A stretch of 56,064 nucleotides of DNA, taken from NCBI GenBank assembly GCA_022578965.1, contig MU400754.1, forward strand, positions 1 through 56,064, given 5' to 3'. This DNA comes from Xylaria sp. FL1777. Lineage: Eukaryota > Ascomycota > Sordariomycetes > Xylariales > Xylariaceae. Positions 11,946 to 24,767 of the stretch are shown one piece after another; the first letter of the stretch is position 1; each line of letters opens with the position of its first letter. Position numbers and translations under genes: made by a program. Under the pieces are notes generated by a model. That model was not told where the DNA came from. It did no database searches and saw only the letters and a list, made by a program, of their open reading frames with translations.

Positions 11946-13763
11946 TTACAACATCGCCTTCAACGAGTTGATAACCTCCACTGCCTCATCTCTAACCTTC
12001 CTCGTAATCTCTGCGGCAGGAGGCGCACTTCTAATCAGGCCTACGCTAGATCCACTGAAAGGGAGTCAATTCATTGCAGCAGCAATCATTCCAGTGCAAC
12101 AACGATATAGTATACAAAGTGTGCCAGGGACCAGATAAGTGAAATCGTGGAGAATTGCAGACCAGGGAGGGGATCATTAGGAGAGACACTTACGACCAAG
12201 TAATCATCATGGAGACATCGCCCTTCTCCTTTGCTGCCCTGTAGCGGGTTTCGTTTTCTGTGATTGCCATCCCGGCCTGGTCGTCCTGGTACGACTGGTG
12301 CACGAGAGCACGGGCATCATACAGAGCGGGCCAGGTATAATTCCCTTGTACGTGATCGTGGACGTAGGATCTTGTTCCAAGCGAGCCACGTAAGAAGACC
12401 GTCTGGCTGGGTGTTAGGGATTTCTACTTACTTGACTGTACTCGTCGCGCCGTCGGAGGCCGACAAGAGAGCCTTCCTCTTATAGTCTTCGGCATCAGAT
12501 TCGGGAGCAACCATATACTGTAATTACACAGTCAGCGAATCTTCCGGTCGAATTCATAATTCGGAGTGGGGCGGTTCAAAAGAAGGGCACGTTTTGAAGA
12601 CAAGGGGAAGTTCGCGTGTCTCGGTGTGCTCCATATCAGGTTAAACTCCCATGAAGCTACCGTCTCCCCCACGGGTGTAGACTGGAGGATGCAACATACC
12701 CTTGTTCCCAACACGGCGGCCTCAGCTCCAAGCGCCAGCGTAGCCACGACACCACGTCCATCTGCAATGCCGCCCGCGGCCCAGACGGCAATTTCTCTGT
12801 CTGGGAACTCATTGCGCACCACTACAATACTCGGAGTTAAACGTCGAACGAGATTTGCAGCTATTTCCCACCCCAATGGCTACTTACTGTCTCTGACCTC
12901 GGGAACCAAGCTCACAAGACCAGCAGCACGGACGAACTGATGGCCGCCTGCCTCGGAGCCCTGGGCAACAATGACGTCGGCGCCTAGTCCTGCGGCCTGC
13001 CGCGCGGCAGCGATGGTGCCGACCTGGACAACGACGCGCGGGTCCCAGTCGGCAGCAGCAGCAGCAGCAGTGCGAAGCGCCTCGATGACGCGTCGCAGCG
13101 TTTCAGGTCTGTCTGGGTCTGGTGCGAAGAACCACACGGCGACGGGTCGATGGCGCGCGAGAACAGGTGCCGTGGTCGCGCCGAAATGAGTGGCCGCACA
13201 GTCTGAGAATAGGACGAAGCCGACACCGACGGGGAGGGGGAGGCGCCCCCCCCCTTTCTCCGTGCTCTCTTCGACCGGCAGCAAGCTTCTCGCGAGCGTC
13301 AGCTGCTCCTCGAGGTGGACAAGGGTGGGCGAGCCAGGCTTGAATGTTCGGCCGCCTTGTATGAAGCCTTTGTGTCATGCGTGATCCTGTCAGTACATCG
13401 TCGTCGACGGTTCGGGATGGGGAGACAAGATGGATTGGGAGTGGGGGTGCTCGGCCCGCGTCTGTCTCGGGTGTCGTCATCATCGGATGAGCGACGGATG
13501 CAGCGGCGGCGGCGGCGGTTAGTGACAAGCGTTGGGCCGCACGAGAGGCCTGGGGTAGGTTGGGGGGGTGGAAAAGAGGGGGGAGAGACGGGGACCGATC
13601 AAGAGGTACGGGATAAGCACGCACCGAGGCCGTTGGCCCGAACGACCTCGCTCGCAAGCCTGGGGTTCGTTATCCCTGCCATCGGCGCGCTCACGATGAG
13701 CGGGTGGGCGGTGCCGGGAAACCACCGCTGCATCCGCGACCGTTGCGTTACGGCCGAGGACAT
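11946..13763 (-). CDS. Nitronate monooxygenase (2-nitropropane dioxygenase family)
   Basis: FMN-dependent TIM-barrel enzyme that oxidises alkyl nitronates to carbonyl compounds and nitrite; in fungi it is thought to protect against propionate-3-nitronate. Six exons are inferred on the minus strand: 13763-13625, 13367-12888, 12821-12700, 12517-12432, 12370-12194 and 12054-11946, giving 370 residues, usual for the family. Every junction is GT-AG and the total is divisible by three. Visible features are the N-terminal FMN strand IVSAPMAG (residues 23-30), NGLGFIQGG, FKPGSP, the AQGSEAGGH segment (182-190; His189 aligns with the catalytic base), AAGGIADGRG, LGTR, and the C-terminal HQSYQDDQAGMA block. 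The start at 13763 has a perfect CCACCATG context; an in-frame ATG at 13823 would add 20 arginine-rich residues that could be a mitochondrial presequence. Intron 1 (257 bp) is unusually long. Probably intact. Confidence 0.92.
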
Positions 13764-14061
13764 GGTGGCCACGGTTCTGGTCGTCCCAAATCGGCAAGCG
13801 GTGCGTATGGCGACGGTTCTCATTGGCTGGTGATCTTCCGCGGATTGCGAGCCCGGGCTCTGTGGGGAGGCGTGGATGTATGTGCGTGTATATGATGGCA
13901 GAATGAACAAACGATGACGACAGTTCTGCGCCCGACTGCTTCGGGCTTCTCTGGAATTGGAGTCGCGGCAGCTTGTCGGGGGCGGGTAGATGGCTGGATA
14001 GGGGCACACGACGTCGTCACTGCGGACGAGCAGCCTCCAAGGCCGTGGGCAATCGTGGGCA

Positions 14062-14082
14062 ATGGCTCTATATAAAGACACG
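14062..14082 (-). promoter_or_regulatory. Possible TATA box of the nitronate monooxygenase gene
   Basis: On the minus strand CTTTATATAG lies about 310 bp upstream of the ATG at 13763. It is the only good TATA-like string in this 5' region. Its distance from the ATG implies a long leader, so this is tentative. Confidence 0.25.
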
Positions 14083-15520
14083 GCGCACTGCAGAGGGCAA
14101 TTGCTAAGTCGCCCAAACGCCGAGGATATGCTTGTGCCGTGGTGGATCGTGGATCGTGGGATCGAGAGAAGTGCCCAGTTGTAGGTGCGCATGTGCGCGT
14201 AGGGCTCCCGTCCGCCGTGCGGGTCGCTCTACGCAGTACTTACTGCAAAGGCCATGGCTCTGGACATGGATGCCGGCCAAGTAGACTGGAGAGCCCAATA
14301 TGCGGGATGGACAACTCCTCGGGGCCTATTCCCCATCTAGAGGCCACCACCACACGAAATACCTAGGTTAGCTAAAGTAGTTATGATGCTCTCCGACATG
14401 ACTCGGTCCACCTCCAGCCTCACCTCGGAATCACGACGGCACACGGCAACACAGCACGCAGCATGCATGCTGGCGACTGACATGCTGGCGACTGACATGC
14501 TGGCGACTGACTGTATGATCACCAAGCCGAACCAGAATCGGAGACCCCGTCGGCCGTCCGGACCCATTGGACCGCACTTGTTGGACTGCTTCGGACTTCG
14601 GGTACTGCGACAAGACTCTACTCTTCTAAAGTCTAGTTTCCACTCTCGTTATCCAATCCTTCATATCCGCTCGGGTAATAAATCCCTTAACTTAGGGGGT
14701 CGCTGTTCAGACTTCGCTGGCAAAATGCGACGAGGGACAAACTTCCTAAAAACAAAAGCACACAAGGAAGACTAGGCCGAGTACCGATCGCCCCGCCACT
14801 GGATGACGTAGGCCAAGCCATCACGATAAGACACAGGCATTATCGATAGGTCGAGATAAAACCATCGTAGGTATCATAGAATTCGGGAAGCGTCAGCTGC
14901 CCTCACATCAAGTCCACGATGTCGACAAAACATATAGGTCTCGAACGCGTTACTAGTTTAAAGGTGCACTTTGTTCCTCGCCATTTTGCGAGATGCACTA
15001 GAGACCACTTGTAGTCGAGTCGAGTCCACACAATCACACGGACGGGTTGCCTGGAGAGGCAGCCTTGTCACCGGATATGAATTTGCTCACTTCTAGGACT
15101 GGATTGCCTTCTTTTCCTGTCTCTCCCCTAGTGCACGATCGGCACCTTTCTCATCAGCTACGGAGCCGCGCGCTCGGCTAATCCAGCTGCAATCAAGCCT
15201 CTTCCTATACTTCCTGACATGCTCTACTTTACAGTTTACAGCCTCGCGAATCCCCAAATCCTTGCTCTATGCATTACATTGTAAGAAAACGCCATGTGCG
15301 ATGCAAGTCGAATTTTCGGCCGTGATAAACCCCAATGAATCCCCGTAGTGTCGAGCTGACGTCGACCGTATGCCGCCTCCAAACGCCGACGGCCATGCAA
15401 ATGACAGTGAATATGGAAAAAAATACAAGCAAGATGCTGAGATGAACCTCCGTGTGACCAGATTCACGTCGGCAAATTGAGAAATACAGAGAGAAAGATT
15501 CTTGTTGACCCCTGGGAGAA
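14083..15520. other. Intergenic region
   Basis: No gene recognised between the monooxygenase promoter and the 3' end of the cyclin gene. The region holds a 15-bp triple tandem repeat (14466-14510). Open frames here are short and on shifting strands. Confidence 0.5.
14466..14510. repeat. 15-bp tandem repeat, three perfect units
   Basis: CATGCTGGCGACTGA occurs three times in a row without mismatch, in sequence otherwise free of repeats. Perfect identity suggests recent expansion. Confidence 0.9.
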
Positions 15521-17552
15521 TTAATGATATGGGTGAATCTGATGCCGTTGTTGGTGACTGTAACTCGGTAAGAATTCAGGCACGATGCCCGGGCGAACAT
15601 CATTGCGGCGGCCAATTGGTTGGTAGTGCATCTGGCTCGATCCGAGGTGATACTCGGAAAGAGGGATCGACGGAGGCGGATTAAGAAGTGTGTTCACACG
15701 ACGGACTGGTTTGTAGGGGCTAGCTCGCTGCTGCAGATATACCGAAGGTGAATTGGATATGGGTGTATGACTAGCGTAAACCTCTGCCAGCGGGGAAGAT
15801 CCAAAGGCTGCCATGCTTGAGGGACTATGTCTCTTCGTTGGCGTACCATAATTGGATGGGACTCCGTATGAAGGCGTTTGGGGCCCGCAGGTTGGCAGAG
15901 CCGTCCCTACCGTTGCCCATGTCGGGGTTGACGTCGAATATACAGTAGACATCGCCCGAATGCCAGGGTTGAGGGGAGGCAGCGACACGGTTTGTGATTG
16001 ATAGTTAGATGGTCCATATGTACTGGGTAGGGTAGCTTGGCTAGTGTCCAGAGTCAATTGTGGCGCAGGTAGTCGAACCGAATCTGTGTTACCTGTGATC
16101 GGGCGCATAGATGGCACCATGGACTGGGTGGGCTCACGAGACACCTTCTTTGGTGCTGGTTCCACAGTATCACCACCTTCCCAACTTCTCTTGCGCACTA
16201 ACGAATGTCCTAGACTGGGCTTGACTGCTAGCGGAGACACGATGGGTGTCGGATGATACGCGTTGTTCCAGCTATTGGGCTGAGTCGAAGACGGAGAGTA
16301 TGCTTGTACAAGTGAGGACGAGCCATGGATACTGGTTGGGAGAATGGCTGTGGGTGATGGCAATGGAGACGTGAACCTTTCTTGGTTCGGCGATAGGTGG
16401 ATAGGTGCGGGTTGTGCTTGTCGGGCAGATTCTTCCGCCCTCGCTCGTTCACAATGCTTATGATAACAGGCCAACTTGTGCAGCCACTCCTGCCATTGCT
16501 CCTTCGACGTCAACAAGCCGTACCTCATGTTGCTGAGAAATTCAACTTCCATGACGTGGATTTCTTTGACTGAGATACCCGAGACTTCTGCCCAGGTCTT
16601 GTTCGTGTAGGTATTATCATCCAGGAACTTATTGCTGAGCATCAACGCCACCGTCAGCAATCGATATTCGCTTCCCGGATTGCCGTGCACTTTAGGGTTC
16701 GTTTTCTTTAGTCGGTATACGAATAATAGTGCTAGAAGCACTACATTCTGTGTGACTTGGGTTGTTGACAAAATACTATGAACCCATTTCTTATACGCTG
16801 AACAAGGTTCTGTATATCTGGACAACGGGGGAAGTGGCTCAGATTGTCGATGAATACTAATATGCTCAGCGGCTTCTATCGTGTCCATGGTCTCAAACCA
16901 GAAAAAGCATGTCATCTACAACATTATCAGCCTTGAGATTCTTCCTAACCATTCCGGATAAGCTAGGACTTACTAGTGCGGCAAAATCATCCAAGCACCC
17001 GCCACGTGGGCTGATACACTTCGGTAGTTTCAAGCTGTGCATCACCATGCTCGAATCTTCCCCACTGGTGATGGTTCCTTCTCTGGAATGACCACTCAGA
17101 GTGCCAGCTAAGGCAGGCGTGGGCGGCTGAGCCGAGGCTCGTGATACCCCCAAATCGGGTTGTGATCTCAGCGGGAGATTGGTGAGAAGCTGTGGTGGTA
17201 GCTGAGGTTGAGACTGTGTTCTCGAATACGGATTGACAGCCCCATCGTATATGATACCGCTGCCACCAATGCGAGAGGGTAATAGGACATTCGGATGCCG
17301 AGCGAGGGAAACGTGGGTGTCGTACGTATTTCCAGCAACGACAGGATTATAGTACGCGGCGCTCATGTCGTCTTCTGCCGGAGGCGTTCGGAGACCGCCC
17401 GCGTATCGGCCAGTCTCTTGGGCCACAAAGCCGCCTTGAAGTTTCCCAATGCTCGGTGGGGAAGGGATATTACGTTGTGGGTAGCCTGCCACGTACGACG
17501 GCGAAGGAGGGAATCGGCGGAACTGCTGTGAGAAAATGGCGATAGAAGACAT
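15521..17552 (-). CDS. clg1: Clg1-type cyclin (Pho80/Pcl cyclin family)
   Basis: Two exons (17552-16974 and 16915-15521) joined across a 58-bp GTAAGT...TAG intron give 657 residues. The cyclin box lies at about residues 230-345 and is very well conserved: LSTTQVTQNVVLLALLFVYR, then GSEYRLLTVALMLSNKFLDD, NTYTNKTWAEVSGI and EVEFLSNMRYGLL. Cyclins of this group bind Pho85-type kinases; yeast Clg1 acts in starvation and life-span signalling. The N-terminal ~190 residues and the C-terminal ~300 residues are rich in Pro, Ser and Gln and look disordered, as in other fungal members. GGCLDDFAAL joins MTCFFWFETM across the splice, matching the conserved lead-in to the box. The gene looks intact and has a long upstream region, common for regulatory genes. 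Confidence 0.93.
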
Positions 17553-19783
17553 ATGGGAAGTAGGACTGGAGAAGTGAGAACGGTCAAGGTTGAGAGGAGA
17601 AGGGGGAAATAAGTGGTCGAGAGAATCTTAACAGATGACTGGGAGAAGCCGAACAGCAGATAACCAAACCGCTTAGCGCAATGGAAGGAAAGGGACTGAA
17701 TGAGGTGGTTGTGCCTCAGGTGTCAGCAGGGTGGGAATGTATTGTGTTGTTGCTCGTTGATTGCAGCTTTGTTTGCGGAGGACTCTTATCATTTGGATGT
17801 GTTGTATGCTGGTCTCCTATATCTTCTATTGTGTCCTCCCTCTGCAATGATAGTCTCTGGATATGTGCATGTAGGTGTGTTCACATCCACGTCGTGCCAA
17901 CCAACCAATTTGCTACCATCAGACGAAGCTGCTAGCGCCTCGGGACTATTGAGTGAATGAGTGACTAGGTCGGTTGCCAGATGGATGCTGCTGTTGGTAC
18001 AGAGGAACAAAGTAAATAAGGAGGGTATGCTGAGTATATGTTGGATAAGCTGGTCATCTCTCATGAGCCATTTCGGATCAACAATGGAGGGGGGAGGATC
18101 AGGGCCACCTTTATGGGAGTACCCTGACCCGTGGTGGGTGGTTTGTTCACTGTAGGCTAGTAATGCTTGGTGTTTCTCTCCTCGTCTACTTTCTCTTCTC
18201 CTCGCGTCGCCTAGCAGCGTCGAGTAGAGTCGTCAGGTATAGTGGTAGTGAGGATGGCGGCTTCGTCGTAAATCAATCGAGCTGAGTTTAGTAGCTGGTT
18301 GCAACACCCTCTTTGTGTTAGAATTAGTATGCTTCACGGTCTTCTTCCACTCCCCCCGATAGCTACGAGGTTCTCAATACGAGGAAACTGCTTCCTACCA
18401 TGCCGCACGAGACTTGGCCGAGAGGTTATTTGTCGTGATTTCGAAGGAGCAATATCAAAAGCGCGATAGGAAAGGCAACAAGTGCCGCGGGACAGGTTAA
18501 GTGAGCACTGGGAGGACTTATAGGGCGGAGATGTCTCTCACGCTTGCTTTTTTAACTCTACCAAGCTCACCCGGCTTCGGCCCAAGCTTTCGTGGGAGAT
18601 GGAAGCAAGAATGGATGCGTGGGTGAATCAAGAGGTGAAAGAGGTGAATAGGTGCGTGGGTGCGTGGATGGATGGATGGACGGATGGATGGTGTGGCCGA
18701 ATACCTGGGTTTGAAAGTATCGCTTTCACGGTTCTAGTTTCGTCTTCGGAAAAGGAAAATTAATCAATTGGAACCTGAAGTAGCATCTAAAGAATATTAT
18801 ACACGGATGGACAGATAGATACAGTCAAGCGAAGGTGGAAGAGCAAAGTTAGGTAGGTAGATTCTAGGATGGCCATTACGTTCGGTATGAAGGCTTGAAT
18901 TGGAGGTATGTGGTAGTGTAAGTCAGGTCGGTAACCGCACTAAAGCTAGTGGGTTAGTGTCGTGCTGCGAGCGGTGGTGTGTCTGGTGGTATTTTCTGGG
19001 TGATATGTACCTAGCAGTACCTTCTTCTACTAGAGAGAGGCAGGTTCAGTTTGACTCTACGCACCCAAAGCTACAAGTATTCAAGGTTTCTAATGGCCGG
19101 ATTGGGACTTGCTGGAGGGAAATGTGTCTGTGGTTTGTGTACAAAGCTTTACCAAGGTCGACTAGACAGTCTGCAGTGGGGTAAGTGAGTTTTCAGGTAC
19201 CTTTGGGTACTGAGAGAGTACCACGTAGAACAATTACCCGGTAGGTACACGACGTATGTACACAGGTAAGTGCACTACATTTGGGTAGGTGCTCTGCGTA
19301 AATGACACCGCTTTCGTTCGAGGGCCCATTCATTCGCCTCTACGCTACACTACAGTACAGCGAGCAAAGGGCACTGGTACCTTTTTACAGTATGTAGATC
19401 CTTTTACACTGTAATTAAATAGAGGTAATCTGCCGGGCAAATGGGGCTATGGCCGGGTGTGTGTCTATCAATAGACGCAAGCGTACTAGCACTCTCTTGA
19501 ATAGGTAGGTACCCAGGTACACTATATTACATTCCTACAGAACATTAAAAGATTTGGCGAAGCAACCATTTAAGCCTTAACGCTTTAAAGGCCAATCGTA
19601 GAGTCAAACCGAACAGGTAAAACTAAATAGAGGTATAATGTTATTGATGCCCTTTTTTTATAAGAACTAACTCCTTCTTTACAAGGACCAGTATCTAAAC
19701 TCAAGTATACATAAAGTACCACCACATATGAACTCGTAACTTCAATTGCCTCACTCACAGAACGGCTTTGCTTATCGACATAT
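17553..19783. other. Long upstream intergenic region
   Basis: Leader and promoter region of the minus-strand cyclin gene, followed by about 1.5 kb without recognisable genes. Pyrimidine/purine strand bias near the cyclin start fits a leader. A degenerate GGAT microsatellite lies at 18666-18691. Scattered TAGGTACC-type motifs occur around 19190-19520. The open frame at 18900-19184 resembles nothing I recognise. Confidence 0.5.
18666..18691. repeat. GGAT microsatellite
   Basis: Six or so GGAT units with one GGAC variant. Confidence 0.8.
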
Positions 19784-19784
19784 G

Positions 19785-20088
19785 TAGGTTGTGGCCAAAA
19801 GTCTGGACCATGCTTAAAAATTATGTACAGTGTATTTATTTACCACTTACGGTAAGTACTTCCTAATTAGGAAAAAAGGGTTAATTCTTGCCAGACTGCC
19901 AACGGCCCGAAACTAACGTATATTTTACTTTACGGATCGTTATCAGACCGAAACGTAAATTGCCAAGCCATTAGCGGTCTGGGAAGAATTAATGTCTCTT
20001 TCCTAATTGGGAAGTGCTTACCGTAAGTGGTAAATAAATACACTGTACATAATTTTTAAGCATGGTCCAGACTTTTGGCCACAACCTA
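19785..20088. mobile_element. Tc1/mariner-type MITE with ~88-bp terminal inverted repeats
   Basis: The arms 19785-19873 and 19999-20088 are reverse complements with only two or three mismatches. Both start with TA followed by GGTTGTGGCCAAAAGTCTGG; TA at each end fits a Tc1/mariner target duplication, and GGCCAAAAGT is typical of Tc1-like ends. Inside, weaker inverted pairing continues (TAATTCTTGCCAGACTG against its partner near 19973-19994), so the whole element can fold back. At 304 bp it has no transposase and must depend on one elsewhere. It is not RIP-degraded, unlike the LTR elements. Confidence 0.85.
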
Positions 20089-22802
20089 CGTGCCTACTTA
20101 GTGTAAGTAGCTCATGTACCTATGCCCTTCCTTTTCCCTGCTATCCTCTCTCCTTATTATGTTCTGATATACCGGTACCCATAATAAATGTTTTAACTAA
20201 GATGGAAGATGTCTTCACTTTTAAGCCTAATTTTCTTATTCTACCTGAGATAAACTACGCACCATGATAGTTTTAGGTGGTTATCAGCATGGCCCTGTCC
20301 ATGCTTGAAACTTGCAAGGAGCAAAGCATACTTAATAGTGTACCAGGCGTAATAGGTAGACATGTTTATAGGTAGCTGTGTGAAGCCGCAGAGCAACGGC
20401 AGCTCTTCGTTGACACATGAGTAAAGTGGTTAGTCAAGTTTGATCAGCAGACAGTTGACTACAGGCTTGGGGTCCTAGGATTTGTACACGCGCTACACAC
20501 TCCTTCTCTTCTCAGGTTTGGAATTTCATCTGCTTAACGACAAAGGCGGAAACGTCTCGAAGGAATAACGATTGGGTCAATCGGGAACGTAAATGGTGGC
20601 AGTGTACCCTGTTCTCTTCTCCCTCGTTTCTTGCCATCGTGAATATCCACAAGATCGTTGTTTTTAGTTTAGTTTATATTAATCATTCGTATAAGTACCT
20701 ATGTTGTGCATTTGGTAAACCAGGGATTGCACTATTTTGCTTACGACAATACTAATTCGAGCGTCCCATTTTTTATTTTATTTCCAGCTTCTTGCATCCA
20801 ATCAAATAGGTTCTTTCTCAAATGCCACAGCTCCTCTGCTGCCCGCCTTTATCCGTACATGTACAGCCTACGTTTGCTAAGACATGTATACGTGCTATGT
20901 AAGCGTATACTTATACCTACCTAGGTACTGGCTTGACTACGCACCTTCTTTGTTGGTGGGGATAGTCGTGTTAGATTGGCTCGCGAAAAAAAAGGATGGA
21001 TGGATGGATGGGTGGGTGGATTGTTGGGATGGCAACTCGTGATTTTGCTTGCTATCGACTACGCAGTAGTGTAGAATTGGCTCTAACTCAAACCTGCGTC
21101 GTCACCACAATGCTGAGCCTCCCTCCCTCTTCCTCTCCACCCCCCAGCAGTCTACACTATCGGCAGCATTTCTACGTACGTGTACTTCGTAGTAGCGAAA
21201 ATATACTTACTAAGCGGCCAACATTGGTAGCTTGTTTGGAACGTAGGGAGGATTTGCCATATGAGTCGCCACTGCGCTCGCTTCGTTACAGCTGATGGGC
21301 TCGACACCTACCTAGCTTGTCAAGCGGATCGTAATTTACTTGTTCTAGCATGGTGGCTCGTCAGGTATGGACGGTCATTTGTTCCTTTGTCCGTGTTTTG
21401 AGACCGCAATAGACCAAATGCCAAACCATGCATTTTCGTAACTATTTGTGGCATGATGATGCTAGCACTGCGCCCTGCAGGCCTCAGCTACTCAATTCTC
21501 GACGGTCGGAAAGTAGAAACTTGGGATCCTTATTTGAATGGCAAACGGTCCGTCTCGCTTGTGGAAGGCCGGTCATGTTACCTACAATAGGTACTTACCA
21601 CGTACACTAACCTAGTGTCGGTATTACAATTTACAGTGCACCCATGGAGGTAGTATAGACCAGACTTGAAGCATACCATCAACTAGTGCCCTCGTAGCAA
21701 GATGCATCAGTATCGATGATCAATCAGCAGCCAGGGATCGCAAATTCTTTTCTTTGTTGTCAAGGATTAACACTGTTTTCGCAGCCTCGTATACTACATA
21801 CTTCCCCTAGTGTAGACATTGGAGGATGGAAATGAGGGGTTGCCCCGTGAAAGGCATGTAAGACATGGGGTAGAATATTCACTAGCGAGTAAGGGTGAGC
21901 GAAATAAGTCGTTGCACGTATGGGACACAGCTCAACTACATGACGACCCAACAAGCCATTGATTCAGATACGACCTATAAAATAGAGGCGGACAGGAACA
22001 GATATGCACCTTGGCTACGGTGTGAAGGTCGTGATAGTGGTTATGTGAGGGGCATTTCTTCGGGCTCCACGTCGACGCCCTTATTACAGAGCGGTGGCCG
22101 ATCCCAGAGCCTTGGATATATTTGGCCAAACTTCGAGAGCATTCCTTGATACTTTGGTGGATACGATTGGAGAAGTACGACAAAGGGCCTCTTGGCTAAT
22201 GCTGTAAACTCGGCTCGCACCTGGAAACGGTGCACAAAGCCTGCATGATAAATGCCCTGAAGGGCGAGCTTGACACCAGAGGATGTTCTCCACCCAAAAC
22301 GTAATAAGGGAAAAACTGCTCATTGGTAGTGCGATAACGAGACCAGGGGCAAACGGATCCGGACAGCGGGTGGAAATTTCCCAACATGATGGACCATTGG
22401 CTTGTACAAATGCGCGCTTACTTAGGAAGACCCTTCAGGTCAGGCAAAGACGGGCAGAGGACGGGTACAAGGCTAGGGTGTTTGCAAGGCGAAGAGAAAG
22501 GTAGCAGAAGGTGCCTCAAAAGGTGCAAGGTACCTATGCGTAGGGTTAGTGTAAACCATTACCTACTACGTACCCATGTAGGAACCGCTATTTTTGATGC
22601 TAGTGAGTTTTGAACACTTCTATCGCCGAGGTTCAAGACATGATGGAGTACTCAGTAGTGTACGTGTAGAGTAGTGTCAGTGTAAGCACATATTACGGGA
22701 GTTGTACGGGAATGAACGAACGAGTAATATTACATGTAGTGGCTTTACGCATAGGCGTAGAATTCCGGTACGCAACTGAAGACGTGTGCTGCGTAAGGCA
22801 TT
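20089..22802. other. Gene-poor island sequence
   Basis: No gene recognised. A GGAT/GGGT microsatellite lies at 20994-21019 and palindromic TACCTACCTAGGTA motifs near 20915-20930. Minus-strand frames at 22041-22323 read like protein over about 60 codons but I cannot name a family or find neighbouring exons, so they may be a coding remnant or chance. Confidence 0.45.
20994..21019. repeat. GGAT/GGGT microsatellite
   Basis: GGATGGATGGATGGAT followed by GGGTGGGTGGA. Confidence 0.8.
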
Positions 22803-22807
22803 GATAG

Positions 22808-22975
22808 TGTAGCAGTAAATGCCTGCTGTCTTGGCAATCTGTATTGTATTGTATCTCGTTGTATCTTGGTATAGTGGTAGTTGTTGATAGGATAAATCCC
22901 ATACTGTGACTACTGTATACAAACGGCTACATATAGCTACTTATAGTAGGTCCATGCCTTATAGGTCATGTAACA
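22808..22975 (-). repeat. LTR, left copy (3' LTR of the element)
   Basis: Its outer two thirds look unmutated while its inner end carries changes (CCTTATAGG against CCCTGTGGG in the other copy). Part of this LTR forms a normal-looking island edge. Confidence 0.95.
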
Positions 22976-22990
22976 AAGTGCCCCCTAGCA
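22976..22990 (-). other. Polypurine tract candidate
   Basis: On the element strand the sequence just before the 3' LTR is CTAGGGGGCACTT, the expected position and composition of the plus-strand primer. It is one of the few GC-rich strings left in the interior. Confidence 0.55.
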
Positions 22991-24767
22991 AATTAACGAT
23001 GCCCTTATTAGCTACTAATATATATACCTTTATTAACTGCTACTTTATTAGCTACTAATATATATGCACTAAAGTGCTTAATTTTAATATATTAGTTTAA
23101 CTGCTAATTTGTTTTTTATATTAATATATTTTTAATATTAATATATATACTAAAGTGCATAATAGTAGCTTTTTTACTTTATTTTGCTAGCTTTTTTTGT
23201 TTATAATCTGCTAGCAATTTTTTAGCTTTTTTACTTAATTCTGCAAAAGTAACTTATTTATAATATTTAAAGCTTAAACTAATATATTTAAAAAAATACT
23301 TATGTTTTTTGTAGTTTTTATTAATAATTTTTTTAGTATATAATTTTAAGTAAATTTTACTAGCGTATAAAAAGTATTTCCTAAAATAATTTATAAACAG
23401 CATAAGTTTAAAATAGTTTACAAAAATAATATTATATATTTTAAAGTAAGCTAAAAACTTAAGTTTGTATGCTAACTGTTTAATCTTTTTAATAACTTTA
23501 AAAGGTTTAACAAATTACTGCTTAAGCTTTTTACTAAGTATAATAGCTTAAAAAATATTATAACTTTTATAAAAGCAAAGCAAAACTTTTTAACTAATAT
23601 TAAAAAACATAAGTTAATATTGTTAGTTATAATATGCTTTAGCAAAAAGTAAAAAAATAGCTATAGCATTATATATTTTTATATAAAATGCAAGCTATAA
23701 CTTATAGTTATTAAAAATCTTTAGAATAAAGTTCAAAGTAAACTTTAAAATAGTTTTGTTTAATGTTTAATATATTATAATAAAACAAAAGTTATTAAGT
23801 TTAAACTAAAGTTAAAATAGCGCGTTTTTTTAGCAACTTAAGTTTTTTAACGCATAAAAGTAATACTTTAAAGTAGTTTTAATAAGCAAAATTATTTTTT
23901 TAGTTTAATTGTTTGTTAATAAATAATATGCTATAGCATAAAGTAGTTAAATTTTAAAACATTACTAAATATATTATTATATAGCAAACAAAAACTTAGT
24001 ATTTTTATTGCTAATAATTATTTTTAAGATTCCTTAATTAATTAAAAGGAGTTTATTTAGTATAACATTAGTTTATTAAACTATAGTTTAATTATAGCAA
24101 CTAAAAACAACCTATGTTATTTTAAAAAATTTATATATAAAAAGCATAAAAGCGTTATAACTCTAGTAAGATTTAAGTAAAGCTATAGCTATATTTAGCA
24201 TAATTGTATAAAATAAACAAAATAAACTTAATATAAGCTAAAAAAATCTATATAGCTTATAATAGCAAGTTTAAAAAGCTGCATACTACAAACAACTTTA
24301 AAAAAATCTTTTTAGTTTTTTTTTATTAATAATAAACCTAAAAAAAAAATTTTAAAATTTTTTATTGCTAATATAGTTTTTTTTATATAACAATTTAAAT
24401 ATTTTTGCATAATATGTTTAAGAAATGCAAAAATAATTATATATATTAAATCTTTTCTACAGGATGCTATTTTTAAAAAAAAATAAAAAGTTAGCCTAAT
24501 TATCCGGTTTAAAGTTTATGTTATATTTAATAACGTTTATAACATTTTACTACTTAAAATCTTTAAAATAACCTTTTTAAAGTTTAGTTTTAAACTTAAG
24601 CAATAGCTAAATAAAAGCAGTTTTTTTAAACAAAGCAAAGTTTTCTAAAAGTCTATAAAAAAACATTAAGCGTACTGCAAGCATAACTTTATTAAAAAAA
24701 ATATATTTCCAAAAAAAGTTAAAGTTAAAATTGTTAGCATAATAAAACTAATGTTTTTTAGCGTTAT

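Noticed and set aside
12880..12900. 27-bp intron giving a longer exon 3 in the monooxygenase gene
   Set aside because: Too short for a fungal intron; a 66-bp intron ending TAG at 12822-12823 keeps the frame and gives the family pattern better.
13315..13833. 172-codon plus-strand frame
   Set aside because: Antisense shadow across intron 1 and exon 1 of the nitronate monooxygenase gene in GC-rich sequence.
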